A stretch of DNA of 24,402 nt from an uncultured Collinsella sp. (GTDB taxonomy: Bacteria; Actinomycetota; Coriobacteriia; Coriobacteriales; Coriobacteriaceae), in assembly GCA_900549455.1 (NCBI GenBank), contig UROM01000016.1, positions 1 through 24,402 of the forward strand, in the 5' to 3' direction. Each line of letters opens with the position of its first letter. The stretch's first letter is position 1. Below the pieces are notes generated by a model. It was not told where the DNA came from. It did no database searches and saw only the letters and a program-made list of their open reading frames with translations. Positions 1 to 6,943 of the stretch are shown here, one piece after another. The translations under genes were made by a program, and so were the position numbers.

Positions 1-48
1 TCTACACTTATGCGATCGTCGGCAGCGTCAGATGTGTATAAGAGACAG
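1..48 (+). other. Nextera read-1 adapter remnant (non-genomic)
   Basis: The first 48 bases match the Illumina Nextera i5-side adapter as I know it: the tail of the P5 arm (1-7), an 8-base index position (8-15), the TCGTCGGCAGCGTC primer site (16-29) and the 19-base Tn5 mosaic end AGATGTGTATAAGAGACAG (30-48). This is library-preparation sequence left in the assembly. Genomic sequence begins at about base 49, inside a gene. Confidence 0.97.
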
Positions 49-413
49 ATCTTGCCCGGCACGTTCATAACGCGGCAGAGCACGAAGGCAATGACAAGCG
101 AGGTCGAGATCGTCGCCACGATAATCGGCAGCGACTGAGCGCCCTTGGACAGAATCTGTGAGAGGTTCATGCCAAAGCCAAGCAGGATAACCGCGTACTG
201 CAAGACTTTTTTAGACGTATAGGTAACACCGGCAGCGAGTTGTTCGCGACGATTCTTGGGAAAGACGAGCGCTAGGACCATACCAAAGAGGATGGCAAAC
301 ACCGGCCCGCCGACCACCTCAATCTGTTTGCCGAGCAACGTCGCGGGAATGGCGATGATCAGGCAGAACAAGATGCCCTTCCAGCGCTCGCGTACGATAT
401 TTGCCAGTTGCAT
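49..413 (-). CDS. YeiH/UPF0324-family putative sulfate exporter, N-terminal part
   Basis: The first 121 residues of an integral membrane protein; the rest is lost at the contig end. The ATG at 411-413 is preceded by an AGAAGGAA ribosome binding site. The protein starts MQLANIVRERWKGILFCLII and shows hydrophobic segments near residues 14-25, 32-50, 69-82 and 95-113. The pairing of GKQIEVVGGPVFAILFGM with KKVLQYAVILLGFGMNLS is typical of the YeiH family (Pfam Cons_hypoth698), polytopic proteins annotated as putative sulfate exporters whose substrate is poorly established. It diverges from a GntR/FCD regulator with 163 bases between starts, so that regulator is its likely controller (inference). 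Family call is strong; substrate is unknown. Confidence 0.85.
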
Positions 414-576
414 ATGGGATTCCTTCTTTCTATTTCACGTTTGCGACGGCTTATGATACGGCAACATTGAGCACGGCCCAGCGCAAACACAGACTAAGAT
501 GCCGCAATAGTTCTCGGTCGACAGCCGAATTACCCACCGCGCCAGGCTGATTCGCGGCATAATAAACAACTGACAT
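414..576. promoter_or_regulatory. Divergent promoter/operator region, transporter and GntR regulator
   Basis: This 163-base gap must hold the promoters of both divergent genes. I see no strong consensus promoter. A TATCAT hexamer (minus strand, about 452-457) is a possible -10 for the transporter. A short imperfect palindrome around GTCGAC, with TCGG and CCGA arms (about 517-531), is a possible regulator site. Both are weak assignments. Confidence 0.3.
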
Positions 577-1308
577 ATGAGTTTGATAGAACAGTTGCGA
601 GGCGCTATGGAAGAATCGATGCACGTCGGCGAGCAGGAAGCGAGTCTACAGGACCAGTCCTACCACACCATTCGACGCAAAATCGTCTACCTGGACTACA
701 AGCCGGGCGAAAAGCTGGGCGTCAAGCAGCTTTGCGACGACCTGGATATGGGGCGCACCCCTGTGCGCGAGGCACTGGTGCGTCTGGCGCAAGAGGGTCT
801 GGTGCGCACCGTGCCCCAAAGCGGCACCTATGTCTCGCCTATCAACCTCACCCTCGCCGAGAGTGCCTGCTACATACGCGAGCACCTGGAAAAGCAGGTG
901 ATTGTGGAGTGCTGCGCCCGTGCCACCTCGGCAGGCATCGAGCAGCTTGACCGGGCCATCGCGCTGCAGGAAAAGGCCATGGCCGAAGAGGATCGCATCG
1001 GATTCTTTTTAAGCGACAACCTCATGCACCGCATGATCTTTAGCATCGCGTGCCGCAGCACCGTGTGGTCATGGCTCGAAGAGACCAATGCCGACCTGGA
1101 ACGCTTCCGCTGGCTGCGCGCCGCCACGCAGACGCTCGACAATCAGGAGATTGTTAACGAGCACAAGCAAATCCGCCGCGCCATCGCCGGTCGCGATCCT
1201 ATCGAGGCAAGCTTTTTGGTCAGCAAGCACCTGCATATGATGTTCCGCAACCAAACCGAGGTCCTGGACCAATATCCCAAGTACTTCGAGACCAGCAAGC
1301 TCCGCTAA
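577..1308 (+). CDS. GntR-family transcriptional regulator with FCD domain
   Basis: A 243-residue DNA-binding regulator of the FadR subfamily. The winged helix-turn-helix spans about residues 24-90, with the diagnostic stretch LGVKQLCDDLDMGRTPVREAL followed by RLAQEGLVRTVPQSGTYV. An all-helical FCD effector domain follows (about 95-225); D147 and H151 plus later histidines in EHKQIRRAI and SKHLHMM resemble its metal/ligand-binding set. FCD regulators usually sense organic or amino acid-type small molecules. The start is uncertain: ATG 577 has no clear ribosome binding site, while ATG 607 (residue 11) has GCGAGG just upstream, which would shorten the protein to 233 residues. It is divergent from the YeiH-type transporter, its probable target. 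The stop codon is immediately followed by a dispersed repeat. Confidence 0.9.
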   Translation: MSLIEQLRGAMEESMHVGEQEASLQDQSYHTIRRKIVYLDYKPGEKLGVKQLCDDLDMGRTPVREALVRLAQEGLVRTVPQSGTYVSPINLTLAESACYIREHLEKQVIVECCARATSAGIEQLDRAIALQEKAMAEEDRIGFFLSDNLMHRMIFSIACRSTVWSWLEETNADLERFRWLRAATQTLDNQEIVNEHKQIRRAIAGRDPIEASFLVSKHLHMMFRNQTEVLDQYPKYFETSKLR

Positions 1309-1356
1309 CCTGCCAAAAAGGGACAGGTTTATTTTGGCAGGTTTTATCTGGGCAAA
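1309..1356 (+). repeat. Dispersed 48-bp palindromic repeat, copy A1
   Basis: First of four copies of an element with arms CCTGCCAAAA and TTTTGGCAGG around a loop containing GGGACAGG, followed by a TTTTAT run and CTGGG. It begins at the base after the GntR stop codon. The stem followed by T residues is terminator-like for plus-strand transcription, so here it may end the regulator mRNA. Other copies are at 3704-3752 (minus), 6849-6896 and 10619-10666. Confidence 0.9.
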
Positions 1357-1367
1357 TGCAACAAGGT

Positions 1368-1395
1368 CCGGCTCCGCCTGATGACGCGGAGCCGG
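1368..1395. terminator. Hairpin between convergent gntR and glmS
   Basis: A perfect 10-bp stem CCGGCTCCGC / GCGGAGCCGG with an 8-base loop lies 30 bases past the glmS stop. There is no good T-tract on the minus side and only GCTTTAA on the plus side. It probably serves as a shared terminator or 3'-end stabiliser for the two convergent genes. Confidence 0.55.
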
Positions 1396-1424
1396 GCTTT
1401 AATCGTAAGGATAACGGAACTCGA

Positions 1425-3272
1425 TTATTCGACAGTAACGCTTTTCGCGAGGTTGCGAGGCTGGTCGACGTCGCAACCGCGCAGGATGGCAACCTCGCGG
1501 GCGAGCAGCTGCAGCGGAACGCTCGCCGTGATGGGGCTGAACACGTCGCGGACGGCCGGCACGCGAATGATGCAGTCGGCAATCTTGTTGATCTCCTCGT
1601 CGCCCTCGGTGGCAACGACGATAACCTTGGCGCCGCGCGCCTTGCACTCCATGAGGTTCGACACCGTCTTGTCGTAGGTGGCGCTCTTGGTTGCCACCGC
1701 GATGACAGGGAAGCCCGGGTCGATCAGCGCGATGGGGCCATGCTTCATCTCGCCGGCAGCATATGCCTCGGCGTGCAGGTAGCTGACCTCCTTGAGCTTG
1801 AGCGCGCCCTCGTAAGAAATAGCGGCACCCATGCCACGGCCCACGAACAGCGCTGACTGCGCGTCCTTGCAGACAAGCGCGGCCTCGTGCACGGCCTCGG
1901 TCTGCGTATCCAGGATCCACTGGATCTGCTCGGCCGTATCGGAAAGCTCACGGAACAGCATGCGCGTCTGCTTGGTGGTCAAGCGGTACTTGACCTGCGC
2001 CAGCAGCAGGGCCAAAAGCGTGAGGCTCACGACCTGGCCGATGAAGCTCTTGGTCGAAGCGACTGCGATCTCCTTGTTGGCCTTGGTGTAGATAACGCCG
2101 TCGCTCTCGCGCGCCACCGGGCTGCCCACCACGTTGGTGATGCCAAAGACCTTGGCACCCTTGATGCGCGCATCGCGAATGGCGGCAAGGGTGTCGGCCG
2201 TCTCGCCCGACTGGGACACGGCAACGACAAGCGTCGTCGGTGTAATGATGGGGTTGCGGTAGCGGAACTCGCTAGCCGCCTCAACCTCGGTAGGAATGCG
2301 AGCCCAGCCCTCAATAAGGTTCTTGGCGATGAGACCGGCATGGTAGCTGGTGCCGCAGGCAATCACATACACGCGGTCGATATCGTTGAGCTCCTCGAGC
2401 GAAAGGCCCAGCTCGTCGATATCGAGCTCACCGGCAGGCGTCATGCGGCCCACCAGGGTATCGCGCACGACGCGAGGCTGCTCGTGGATCTCCTTGAGCA
2501 TAAAGTCGGGATAACCGCCCTTTTCGGCCATGTCCAGGTCCCAGTCGATATGGGTGATCTTGGGCTCAATCACGTTGCCGGCCTCGTCGGTATACTCGAC
2601 GCCTGCGGGCGTGAGCTTGGCAAACTGGCCGTCTTCGAGCACCACGACATCGCGGGTGGCATCGATAAGCGCAATCACGTCGGAGGCAACGTAGGAACCG
2701 GTCCCGCCCACACCGACCACAATCGGGGAGTCCTTGCGGGCAACGGCAATCACGCCAGGCTCGTCGGCACACACGGCGGCCAAGCCATAGGCGCCCACCA
2801 CGTGAGTGCAGGCCTCGCGCACGGAAGCCATCAGGTCGTGCGTCTCGGCATAGGCCTCTTCGATCAAGTGCGCGAAGACTTCGGTATCGGTCTCGCTCTT
2901 AAAGTGATGGCCGCGGCCCTCCAGCTCCTCGCGCAGCTCGGCGAAGTTCTCGATGATGCCGTTGTGGACGATAGCGATACGACCGTCGCAGCTGGTGTGG
3001 GGATGGGCGTTGGCAACAGAAGGCTTTCCGTGGGTAGCCCAACGGGTGTGGCCAATGCCGCAGGTAGCATCGCTGTCGATGTTGGAGAGCTCGCTCTCCA
3101 GGCCCGCGACCTTGCCCACGCGGCGGATGACGTCGAGATGAGCCGCGGCGCCCTCGCCCACCTCGAGCGCGACACCCGAGGAGTCATAGCCGCGATATTC
3201 CATACGCTTAAGGCCCGTGACCAGGATGTTCTTTGCAATATCAGAGCCGGTGTAGCCGACAATTCCGCACAT
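1425..3272 (-). CDS. glmS: Glutamine--fructose-6-phosphate aminotransferase (isomerizing)
   Basis: Makes glucosamine-6-phosphate from fructose-6-phosphate and glutamine, the first step toward UDP-GlcNAc for peptidoglycan. The 615-residue protein starts MCGIVGYTG, giving the nucleophilic Cys2 after Met removal; a longer open frame extends upstream, but this start is fixed by the catalytic cysteine and by GAAGGGA as ribosome binding site. The glutaminase domain (1 to about 230) has GHTRWATHG (74-82) and HNGIIENF. Two SIS sugar-isomerase domains follow, with ACGTSYHA (305-312) and SQSGETADT (about 353-361), and the C-terminus is LAKSVTVE, as in characterised GlmS. The length is normal. It is monocistronic, convergent with gntR. 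I did not recognise a glmS ribozyme in the 5' region. Confidence 0.98.
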   Translation of the reverse strand: MCGIVGYTGSDIAKNILVTGLKRMEYRGYDSSGVALEVGEGAAAHLDVIRRVGKVAGLESELSNIDSDATCGIGHTRWATHGKPSVANAHPHTSCDGRIAIVHNGIIENFAELREELEGRGHHFKSETDTEVFAHLIEEAYAETHDLMASVREACTHVVGAYGLAAVCADEPGVIAVARKDSPIVVGVGGTGSYVASDVIALIDATRDVVVLEDGQFAKLTPAGVEYTDEAGNVIEPKITHIDWDLDMAEKGGYPDFMLKEIHEQPRVVRDTLVGRMTPAGELDIDELGLSLEELNDIDRVYVIACGTSYHAGLIAKNLIEGWARIPTEVEAASEFRYRNPIITPTTLVVAVSQSGETADTLAAIRDARIKGAKVFGITNVVGSPVARESDGVIYTKANKEIAVASTKSFIGQVVSLTLLALLLAQVKYRLTTKQTRMLFRELSDTAEQIQWILDTQTEAVHEAALVCKDAQSALFVGRGMGAAISYEGALKLKEVSYLHAEAYAAGEMKHGPIALIDPGFPVIAVATKSATYDKTVSNLMECKARGAKVIVVATEGDEEINKIADCIIRVPAVRDVFSPITASVPLQLLAREVAILRGCDVDQPRNLAKSVTVE

Positions 3273-3342
3273 AGGATAAATCCCTTCGTCCGCGTGACTG
3301 CAAAACGTCCACGCACATGGGCGCTGAGACGTATAACGTTCG

Positions 3343-3406
3343 AGTATTGTACTCACGCAAGCACAAGCTGATATACCAGAAGTGGTACCTTAAACTGGAT
3401 ACCACT
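3343..3406 (-). promoter_or_regulatory. glmS promoter region with operator-like palindrome
   Basis: On the minus strand a TACAAT -10 hexamer (3346-3351) sits inside the small palindrome GAGTA-TTG-TACTC (3343-3355). The -35 is not obvious. About 30 bases further upstream is an inverted repeat AGTGGTA / TACCACT (3381-3387 and 3400-3406), and a third TGGTAT half-site lies between (about 3372-3377 on the minus strand). TGGTA-type half-sites resemble operators of GntR-type amino sugar regulators, so control by amino sugar status is possible but unproven. Confidence 0.4.
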
Positions 3407-3493
3407 CGATGCACACATGCCCAAACCACCGCGATTGGGACAGGCGCCTTTATGGTTGCTTGGACCGGGGCGGCGGCCTGCCCCGGTGAAAGA

Positions 3494-3548
3494 TCTCGAT
3501 CTGTAACATCTGGGCCTCCGGAAGCCGGCTTAGTGTTACAGATCAAGA
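3494..3548. repeat. TCTCGATCTGTAACA palindrome, copy 1
   Basis: Arm TCTCGATCTGTAACA (3494-3508) is inverted at 3534-3548 with 14 of 15 positions matching. The 25-base centre contains CCTCCGG and AGCCGGC. It pairs with an almost identical palindrome 24 bases downstream. Confidence 0.85.
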
Positions 3549-3572
3549 CATTACGATTCAGCCCCTGCACTA

Positions 3573-3631
3573 TGTCTCGATCTGTAACAGGTAGAGCCGG
3601 TTTTGCCGTCCAGATGTTACAGATCGAGACA
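3573..3631. repeat. TGTCTCGATCTGTAACA palindrome, copy 2
   Basis: A perfect 17-bp inverted repeat (3573-3589 and 3615-3631) with a 25-base centre containing GAGCCGG. The arms match copy 1, but the central sequences differ. Two tandem copies with conserved arms and variable centres suggest an element family whose arms are what is recognised or selected. Confidence 0.88.
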
Positions 3632-3703
3632 ATTGAAGGCCCGGGCAGCTCAAACCGCCACAAAGGTACCTGTCCCCATTGTGGTGGTCGCGCTTGCAAC
3701 GAT

Positions 3704-3752
3704 GTTTGCCCAGATAAAACCTGCCAAAATAAACCTGTCCCTAATTAGCAGG
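3704..3752 (-). repeat. Dispersed 48-bp palindromic repeat, copy A2
   Basis: A minus-strand copy of the A element. The core from GGGACAGG through TTTTGGCAGGTTTTATCTGGG is identical to copy A1, while the left arm has drifted (CCTGCTAATTA in place of CCTGCCAAAAA), so the stem is weaker. No minus-strand gene ends just upstream, so it is not acting as a gene terminator. It abuts the -35 of the LacI-type gene. Confidence 0.88.
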
Positions 3753-3754
3753 TT

Positions 3755-3785
3755 TTGACGTCCTCGGGACGGGCGATGCTACAAT
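3755..3785 (+). promoter_or_regulatory. Probable promoter of the LacI-type regulator gene
   Basis: TTGACG (3755-3760), a 19-base spacer, and an extended -10 TGCTACAAT (TG at 3777-3778, hexamer 3780-3785) lie 35 bases before the start codon. The spacer is longer than ideal, but the extended -10 compensates. The -35 lies directly against repeat A2. Confidence 0.5.
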
Positions 3786-3820
3786 CTGACTTGTACTTGA
3801 AACGCATCAAAGGGGCCGCT

Positions 3821-4933
3821 ATGGCAAAGGTTAAAATCAGCGACGTCGCGCGCGAGGCAGGGGTCTCGCTAGGCACGGTATCCAACGCGCTCAACCACCC
3901 CGAAAAGCTGCGCCCCGAGACCCTCAAACTCATCAACGAGACCATCAATCGCCTTGGCTACCTGCCCAACCAAAGTGCCCGTCAGCTCGCGGGCGGCACT
4001 ACCAAGTCCTTTGGCCTGGTCCTCCCCCGTCTCGATCACGGCTTCTCGCTCCAAATTGCCAGCGGCGCCCATAACGAGGCCCGCAAGCACGGTTACGACC
4101 TGCTCATCGCCAACGCCGATAACGACGACATTCTCGAGGACCATTACCTGCGCTATTTTATGGGCACGCAGATGTCCGGCGTCATGGTCCAACCCATGGC
4201 GTCCCCCGACTGGCGCCCCACTATGGCCAAGATGCCCGTGCCGATCGTCCATCTGGACACCCACTGTTCCGAACCCGGTTACTACGTGGCCGCCGACAAC
4301 GAGGCGCAAGGGCGCATTATCGCCGAGCTCGCCATCGCCCGCGGTGCGCGCCATATCACCGTTGTGGGCAGAGCGGCATTTATGCAGCTCACCCTGCGCG
4401 TACTTGGCATTCACAAGGCCCTCGCCCTGCATCCCGATATCAAAATTGAGGTCATTGACGCCGGAGAATGGAATACCGCCGCCGACGGTTACAGCATCGG
4501 CGCTCAGATTGCCGAGCGCTCTACCGACGAGCGCCCCGATTTTGTCATCGGCCTTACCGATGTATTGGCCTCGGGCGTTATCTCGGCGTTAACCGACAAG
4601 AGCATCCCTGTCCCCGAGCAGGTCCGCGTGGCCGGCTGCGACGGCAACCCACTTGCATGGAGCGGCGCGGTACCGCTCACCACCGTAGCACCCCCGGGCT
4701 ACGAGATTGGCCGCAAGGGTGTCCAGCTGCTCATGGAGCAAATCGAGAACAAGGCGCCGGCAAAAACCAAGCACACCCGCATTGGTTCCGCAGCTCGAAC
4801 CGTTACTGCGGTCACAGCCGCCGAGGACATCAACCGTCAGGAACTCGTGCGGCCGTTCCTCTTGGAGCGCGCCAGTACCCGGGCGAGCAGCCAAGCCGAA
4901 GCCACCGCCATCAACCTCGGCGCGTATCTATAG
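3821..4933 (+). CDS. LacI-family transcriptional regulator
   Basis: A 370-residue sugar-responsive repressor. The N-terminal helix-turn-helix (about 5-25, KISDVAREAGVSLGTVSNAL) is followed by the hinge region (RLGYLPNQSARQLAGG, 44-59) and a periplasmic-binding-protein-like effector domain starting FGLVLPRLDHGFSLQIASGA. The start is ATG 3821 with AAAGGGGCC upstream; an upstream extension of the frame has no support. The C-terminus (about 335-370) runs past the usual core and looks unstructured. No sugar transport or catabolic gene is adjacent, so it is an orphan regulator acting on itself or on remote genes. The ligand cannot be inferred. Confidence 0.93.
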   Translation: MAKVKISDVAREAGVSLGTVSNALNHPEKLRPETLKLINETINRLGYLPNQSARQLAGGTTKSFGLVLPRLDHGFSLQIASGAHNEARKHGYDLLIANADNDDILEDHYLRYFMGTQMSGVMVQPMASPDWRPTMAKMPVPIVHLDTHCSEPGYYVAADNEAQGRIIAELAIARGARHITVVGRAAFMQLTLRVLGIHKALALHPDIKIEVIDAGEWNTAADGYSIGAQIAERSTDERPDFVIGLTDVLASGVISALTDKSIPVPEQVRVAGCDGNPLAWSGAVPLTTVAPPGYEIGRKGVQLLMEQIENKAPAKTKHTRIGSAARTVTAVTAAEDINRQELVRPFLLERASTRASSQAEATAINLGAYL

Positions 4934-4958
4934 CACGTCGGCCAGTATGCCAAAACGC

Positions 4959-5008
4959 CGCTTAAGCAAAAGAGGCCCGACCATTACCGGACCTCTTTTG
5001 CTTAAGCG
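4959..5008. terminator. Bidirectional terminator between lacI-type gene and HAD gene
   Basis: A perfect 17-bp stem (4959-4975 with 4992-5008) and a 16-base loop sit between two convergent stop codons. The stem carries A-rich and T-rich segments (GCAAAAGAGG / CCTCTTTTGC) so either strand ends in a U-containing arm, fitting a shared terminator. Confidence 0.75.
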
Positions 5009-5046
5009 CAAGGTCAGCCGATTGCTCGTTTCAACTCCGCAATTGT

Positions 5047-5697
5047 CTAGCGCACGGCCTTGACCGCCGTCGTCAGATCGAACAACGTGTCGAGCACGAC
5101 CTCACAGCCGTCCACCACGTCCTGCGGCAGCGGCACGATATCGGGAACGGCAAAGACGTGGCAGCCGGCCGTGATACCCGAGACGCAGCCGTTGCGCGAA
5201 TCCTCGACCACAGCACATTCCTCAGGAGCAAAGCCCGCGCGCTCGCAGGCAAGCAGATACATCTCGGGGTCGGGCTTGCCGTGCACGACGTCCTCGCCGC
5301 AGGTCACCGTCTCAAACTTGTCAAAAAGACCGACCATCTTAAGGTTGCGCTCGGCCGTAGCGAGGCGCGACGACGTCGCTAGACCCACGTGATAGCCCGC
5401 AGCCAGCAGCTCGTCTATGCACTCGGCGGCACCGGCCTTAAGCTCCAAATTGGTCTTGACCATCTCGTCGCGAATCTCCTTGTGGCGGACATAGATCGCC
5501 TCGGTGGTTTCGTGGCTACCGTAATGGTTATCAAGGATGTCCATGACATCGGGCAGCGTGCGACCGATAAACTGATGGATCAGCGCTTCATCAATCGCGA
5601 CCCCCAGCTCGGCAGCGCCCGCCTTCCATGCCTTGATGCCCAAACGCTCGGTATCGACCAGCGTTCCGTCCATGTCAAAAATAACAGCCTTGATCAT
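5047..5697 (-). CDS. HAD-superfamily phosphatase, beta-phosphoglucomutase-like
   Basis: A 216-residue HAD subfamily IA enzyme acting on phosphorylated metabolites. Motif I is VIFDMDGTLVDTE (D8 nucleophile, D10 acid/base). Motif II is the Thr-Ser of GLATSS, motif III the Lys of HGKPDPEMYL, and motif IV the acidic pair in VVEDSRNG. The helical cap between motifs I and II fits beta-phosphoglucomutase or 2-deoxyglucose-6-phosphatase relatives. The start is ATG 5697 with GAGGGGG six bases upstream; the longer upstream frame reads through an AT-rich promoter-like region. It stands alone, divergent from larE. Family assignment is firm, the substrate is not known. Confidence 0.92.
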   Translation of the reverse strand: MIKAVIFDMDGTLVDTERLGIKAWKAGAAELGVAIDEALIHQFIGRTLPDVMDILDNHYGSHETTEAIYVRHKEIRDEMVKTNLELKAGAAECIDELLAAGYHVGLATSSRLATAERNLKMVGLFDKFETVTCGEDVVHGKPDPEMYLLACERAGFAPEECAVVEDSRNGCVSGITAGCHVFAVPDIVPLPQDVVDGCEVVLDTLFDLTTAVKAVR

Positions 5698-5864
5698 ATC
5701 GGCCCCCTCACCGGATTGCATTACCGCCACTCTACCGCACTTTACAAACTTGTATATAACGTATATAGCATATTGCACTATCGTTACATAAGCGGAAGTC
5801 TTATGACAGGCAGCTCGGTAGGATTATAGTTTTCGACCGAGTACTCAATGGTAAGGATCGTTTC
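5698..5864. promoter_or_regulatory. AT-rich divergent promoter region, HAD gene and larE
   Basis: The stretch 5745-5795 is markedly AT-rich against its neighbours. A possible larE promoter is TTATGA (5801-5806), 17 bases, TTATAG (5824-5829). Several TATA-like hexamers on the minus strand could drive the HAD gene, and I cannot choose between them. Confidence 0.35.
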
Positions 5865-6743
5865 ATGCTTTCAGACACTACCGCACCTGCAGAGGAGCTT
5901 CAGGACAAACTCGCGACGCTCGAGCAGTTGCTTTTGGCATACGGACGCGTCGCCATCGGCTTTTCCGGTGGCGTCGACAGCAGCTTTTTGGCCGCAGTCT
6001 GCGCCCGTATCATGCCCGCTAGCACGCTTCTCGTTCACCTCACCACGCCGCTCATCGGCACACCCGAGCAGGCTTCATTTGAGCGATCCGTTGACGGACA
6101 AGCCAGTGAAGAACCGCATTTTAAGCTCCCCGTACTCAATCTTTCGGTCGATCAGCTGCAGCTCCCCCAAGTAGCTTGCAACGACGCCAATCGCTGCTAC
6201 CACTGCAAGCACGCCGGCTTTACTGCCATCGTGAACCACGCCAAGTCACTCGGCTTTCCCACCGTCATCGATGGCAGCAATGCAAACGATCGCGGTGACT
6301 ACCGCCCCGGCATGCGCGCGGCAGAAGAGCTCGGTGTACGTTCCCCTCTCATGGAGGTCGGCTTTACCAAGGACGAAGAGCGCGAGCTGCTGCGCGCATG
6401 GGGCTATCCCGTCTGGAACCTGCCGGCGGGAGCCTGTCTTGCCACGCGCGTCCCCACGGGCGAGGAGCTTACGCACGAGAAGGTCGACCTGATTCGCGCC
6501 TGCGAGGATTACCTACATGATCTTGACCTGGCTCAGGTCCGCGCACGCCTGGTCGGCGGCTGCATGCATATCGAAGCCGCTCCCGCAGATGTCGCCAAGA
6601 TTGCTGCCCTCGGCGGAACCGCCGTCGACGACAAGGGCAAAACCCCGTTGCCCGCCGCCATCGAGTCCGCGCTGCGCGAGCTGAGCTGCGGCCACATCTC
6701 CCCCGAGGTCACCCCCTACATCCACGGCAACATGAACCAATAG
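5865..6743 (+). CDS. larE: LarE-type ATP-dependent sacrificial sulfur transferase
   Basis: A PP-loop pyrophosphatase family protein of 292 residues. In lactate racemase cofactor synthesis LarE activates the pyridinium carboxylate by AMP transfer and donates sulfur. Seen here: the PP-loop SGGVDSSF (34-41), RCYHCK (110-115), the IDGSNANDRGDYRPG segment (135-149), and LPAGACLATRVPTG with C191, which aligns by motif with the sacrificial cysteine of the Lactobacillus enzyme. C111 and C114 give two more conserved cysteines. GTAAGGA lies upstream of ATG 5865. The larB and larC partners and the racemase larA are not in the window, so this copy is solitary; the pathway role depends on genes elsewhere. 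Confidence 0.9.
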   Translation: MLSDTTAPAEELQDKLATLEQLLLAYGRVAIGFSGGVDSSFLAAVCARIMPASTLLVHLTTPLIGTPEQASFERSVDGQASEEPHFKLPVLNLSVDQLQLPQVACNDANRCYHCKHAGFTAIVNHAKSLGFPTVIDGSNANDRGDYRPGMRAAEELGVRSPLMEVGFTKDEERELLRAWGYPVWNLPAGACLATRVPTGEELTHEKVDLIRACEDYLHDLDLAQVRARLVGGCMHIEAAPADVAKIAALGGTAVDDKGKTPLPAAIESALRELSCGHISPEVTPYIHGNMNQ

Positions 6744-6755
6744 CGCATCCCGATG

Positions 6756-6822
6756 AGTTGCGGTGGAATAGTTCCTGTTTTGCGGCCAATCGGGCACAAA
6801 CAGGAACTATTCCACCGCAACT
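6756..6822. repeat. Perfect 25-bp inverted repeat after larE
   Basis: The arms 6756-6780 and 6798-6822 are perfectly complementary over 25 bp with a 17-base loop. The stem starts AGTTGCGGTGGAATAGTTCC. It begins 12 bases past the larE stop and has no T-tract, so it is more than a simple terminator. The AGTTCCTG / CAGGAACT inner part and lack of mismatches suggest a recent or conserved palindromic element. Confidence 0.9.
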
Positions 6823-6848
6823 TCGTTTGGCGGGCATTGACCCGCAGA

Positions 6849-6896
6849 CCTGCCAATAAGGGACAGGTTCATTTTGGCAGGTTTTATCCGGAGAAA
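6849..6896 (+). repeat. Dispersed 48-bp palindromic repeat, copy A3
   Basis: A plus-strand copy of the A element with small changes (AATAAG in the left arm, GGTTCATTTT, TATCCGGAG). The stem CCTGCCAA / TTGGCAGG is followed by TTTTAT, so it can terminate larE transcription. It lies between convergent larE and the Nif3-family gene, the same type of position as copy A1. Confidence 0.9.
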
Positions 6897-6904
6897 CGCA
6901 AACA

Positions 6905-6935
6905 GGGCCACGACACCCATATGGCATCGCGGCCC
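6905..6935 (-). terminator. Terminator of the PTS/Nif3 operon
   Basis: An imperfect 31-base palindrome centred on CATATG, with GGGCC/GGCCC and CGA/TCG paired segments, starts 8 bases past the Nif3-family stop. On the minus strand it is followed by TGTTTGCGTTTCT, a moderate T-rich tail. Confidence 0.55.
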
Positions 6936-6943
6936 CGGGGCAT

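Larger units (their letters stand above)
3434..3679. repeat. Composite inverted-repeat element (outer 22-bp arms)
   Basis: Outer arms at 3434-3455 and 3658-3679 are inverted copies of each other at 18 of 22 positions, each carrying GGGACAGG. The roughly 200 bases between them hold two further palindromes (3494-3548 and 3573-3631). The whole block lies between glmS and the LacI-type gene, and no protein is encoded in it. It looks like a compound, possibly once-mobile, non-coding element. Confidence 0.75.

Noticed and set aside
1887..3371. Long open frame antisense to glmS
   Set aside because: It mirrors a clearly conserved glmS and its translation is low-complexity in a way expected of the reverse strand of high-GC codons. 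No start signal or family match was seen.
3273..3420. glmS ribozyme upstream of glmS
   Set aside because: The region holds a promoter-like hexamer and palindromes only 70 bases upstream. I could not recognise the ribozyme core; a covariance search would settle it.
3494..3631. Twin palindromes as a short CRISPR array
   Set aside because: There are only two units, each itself a palindrome with unequal internal centres, and no regular spacer pattern or cas genes.
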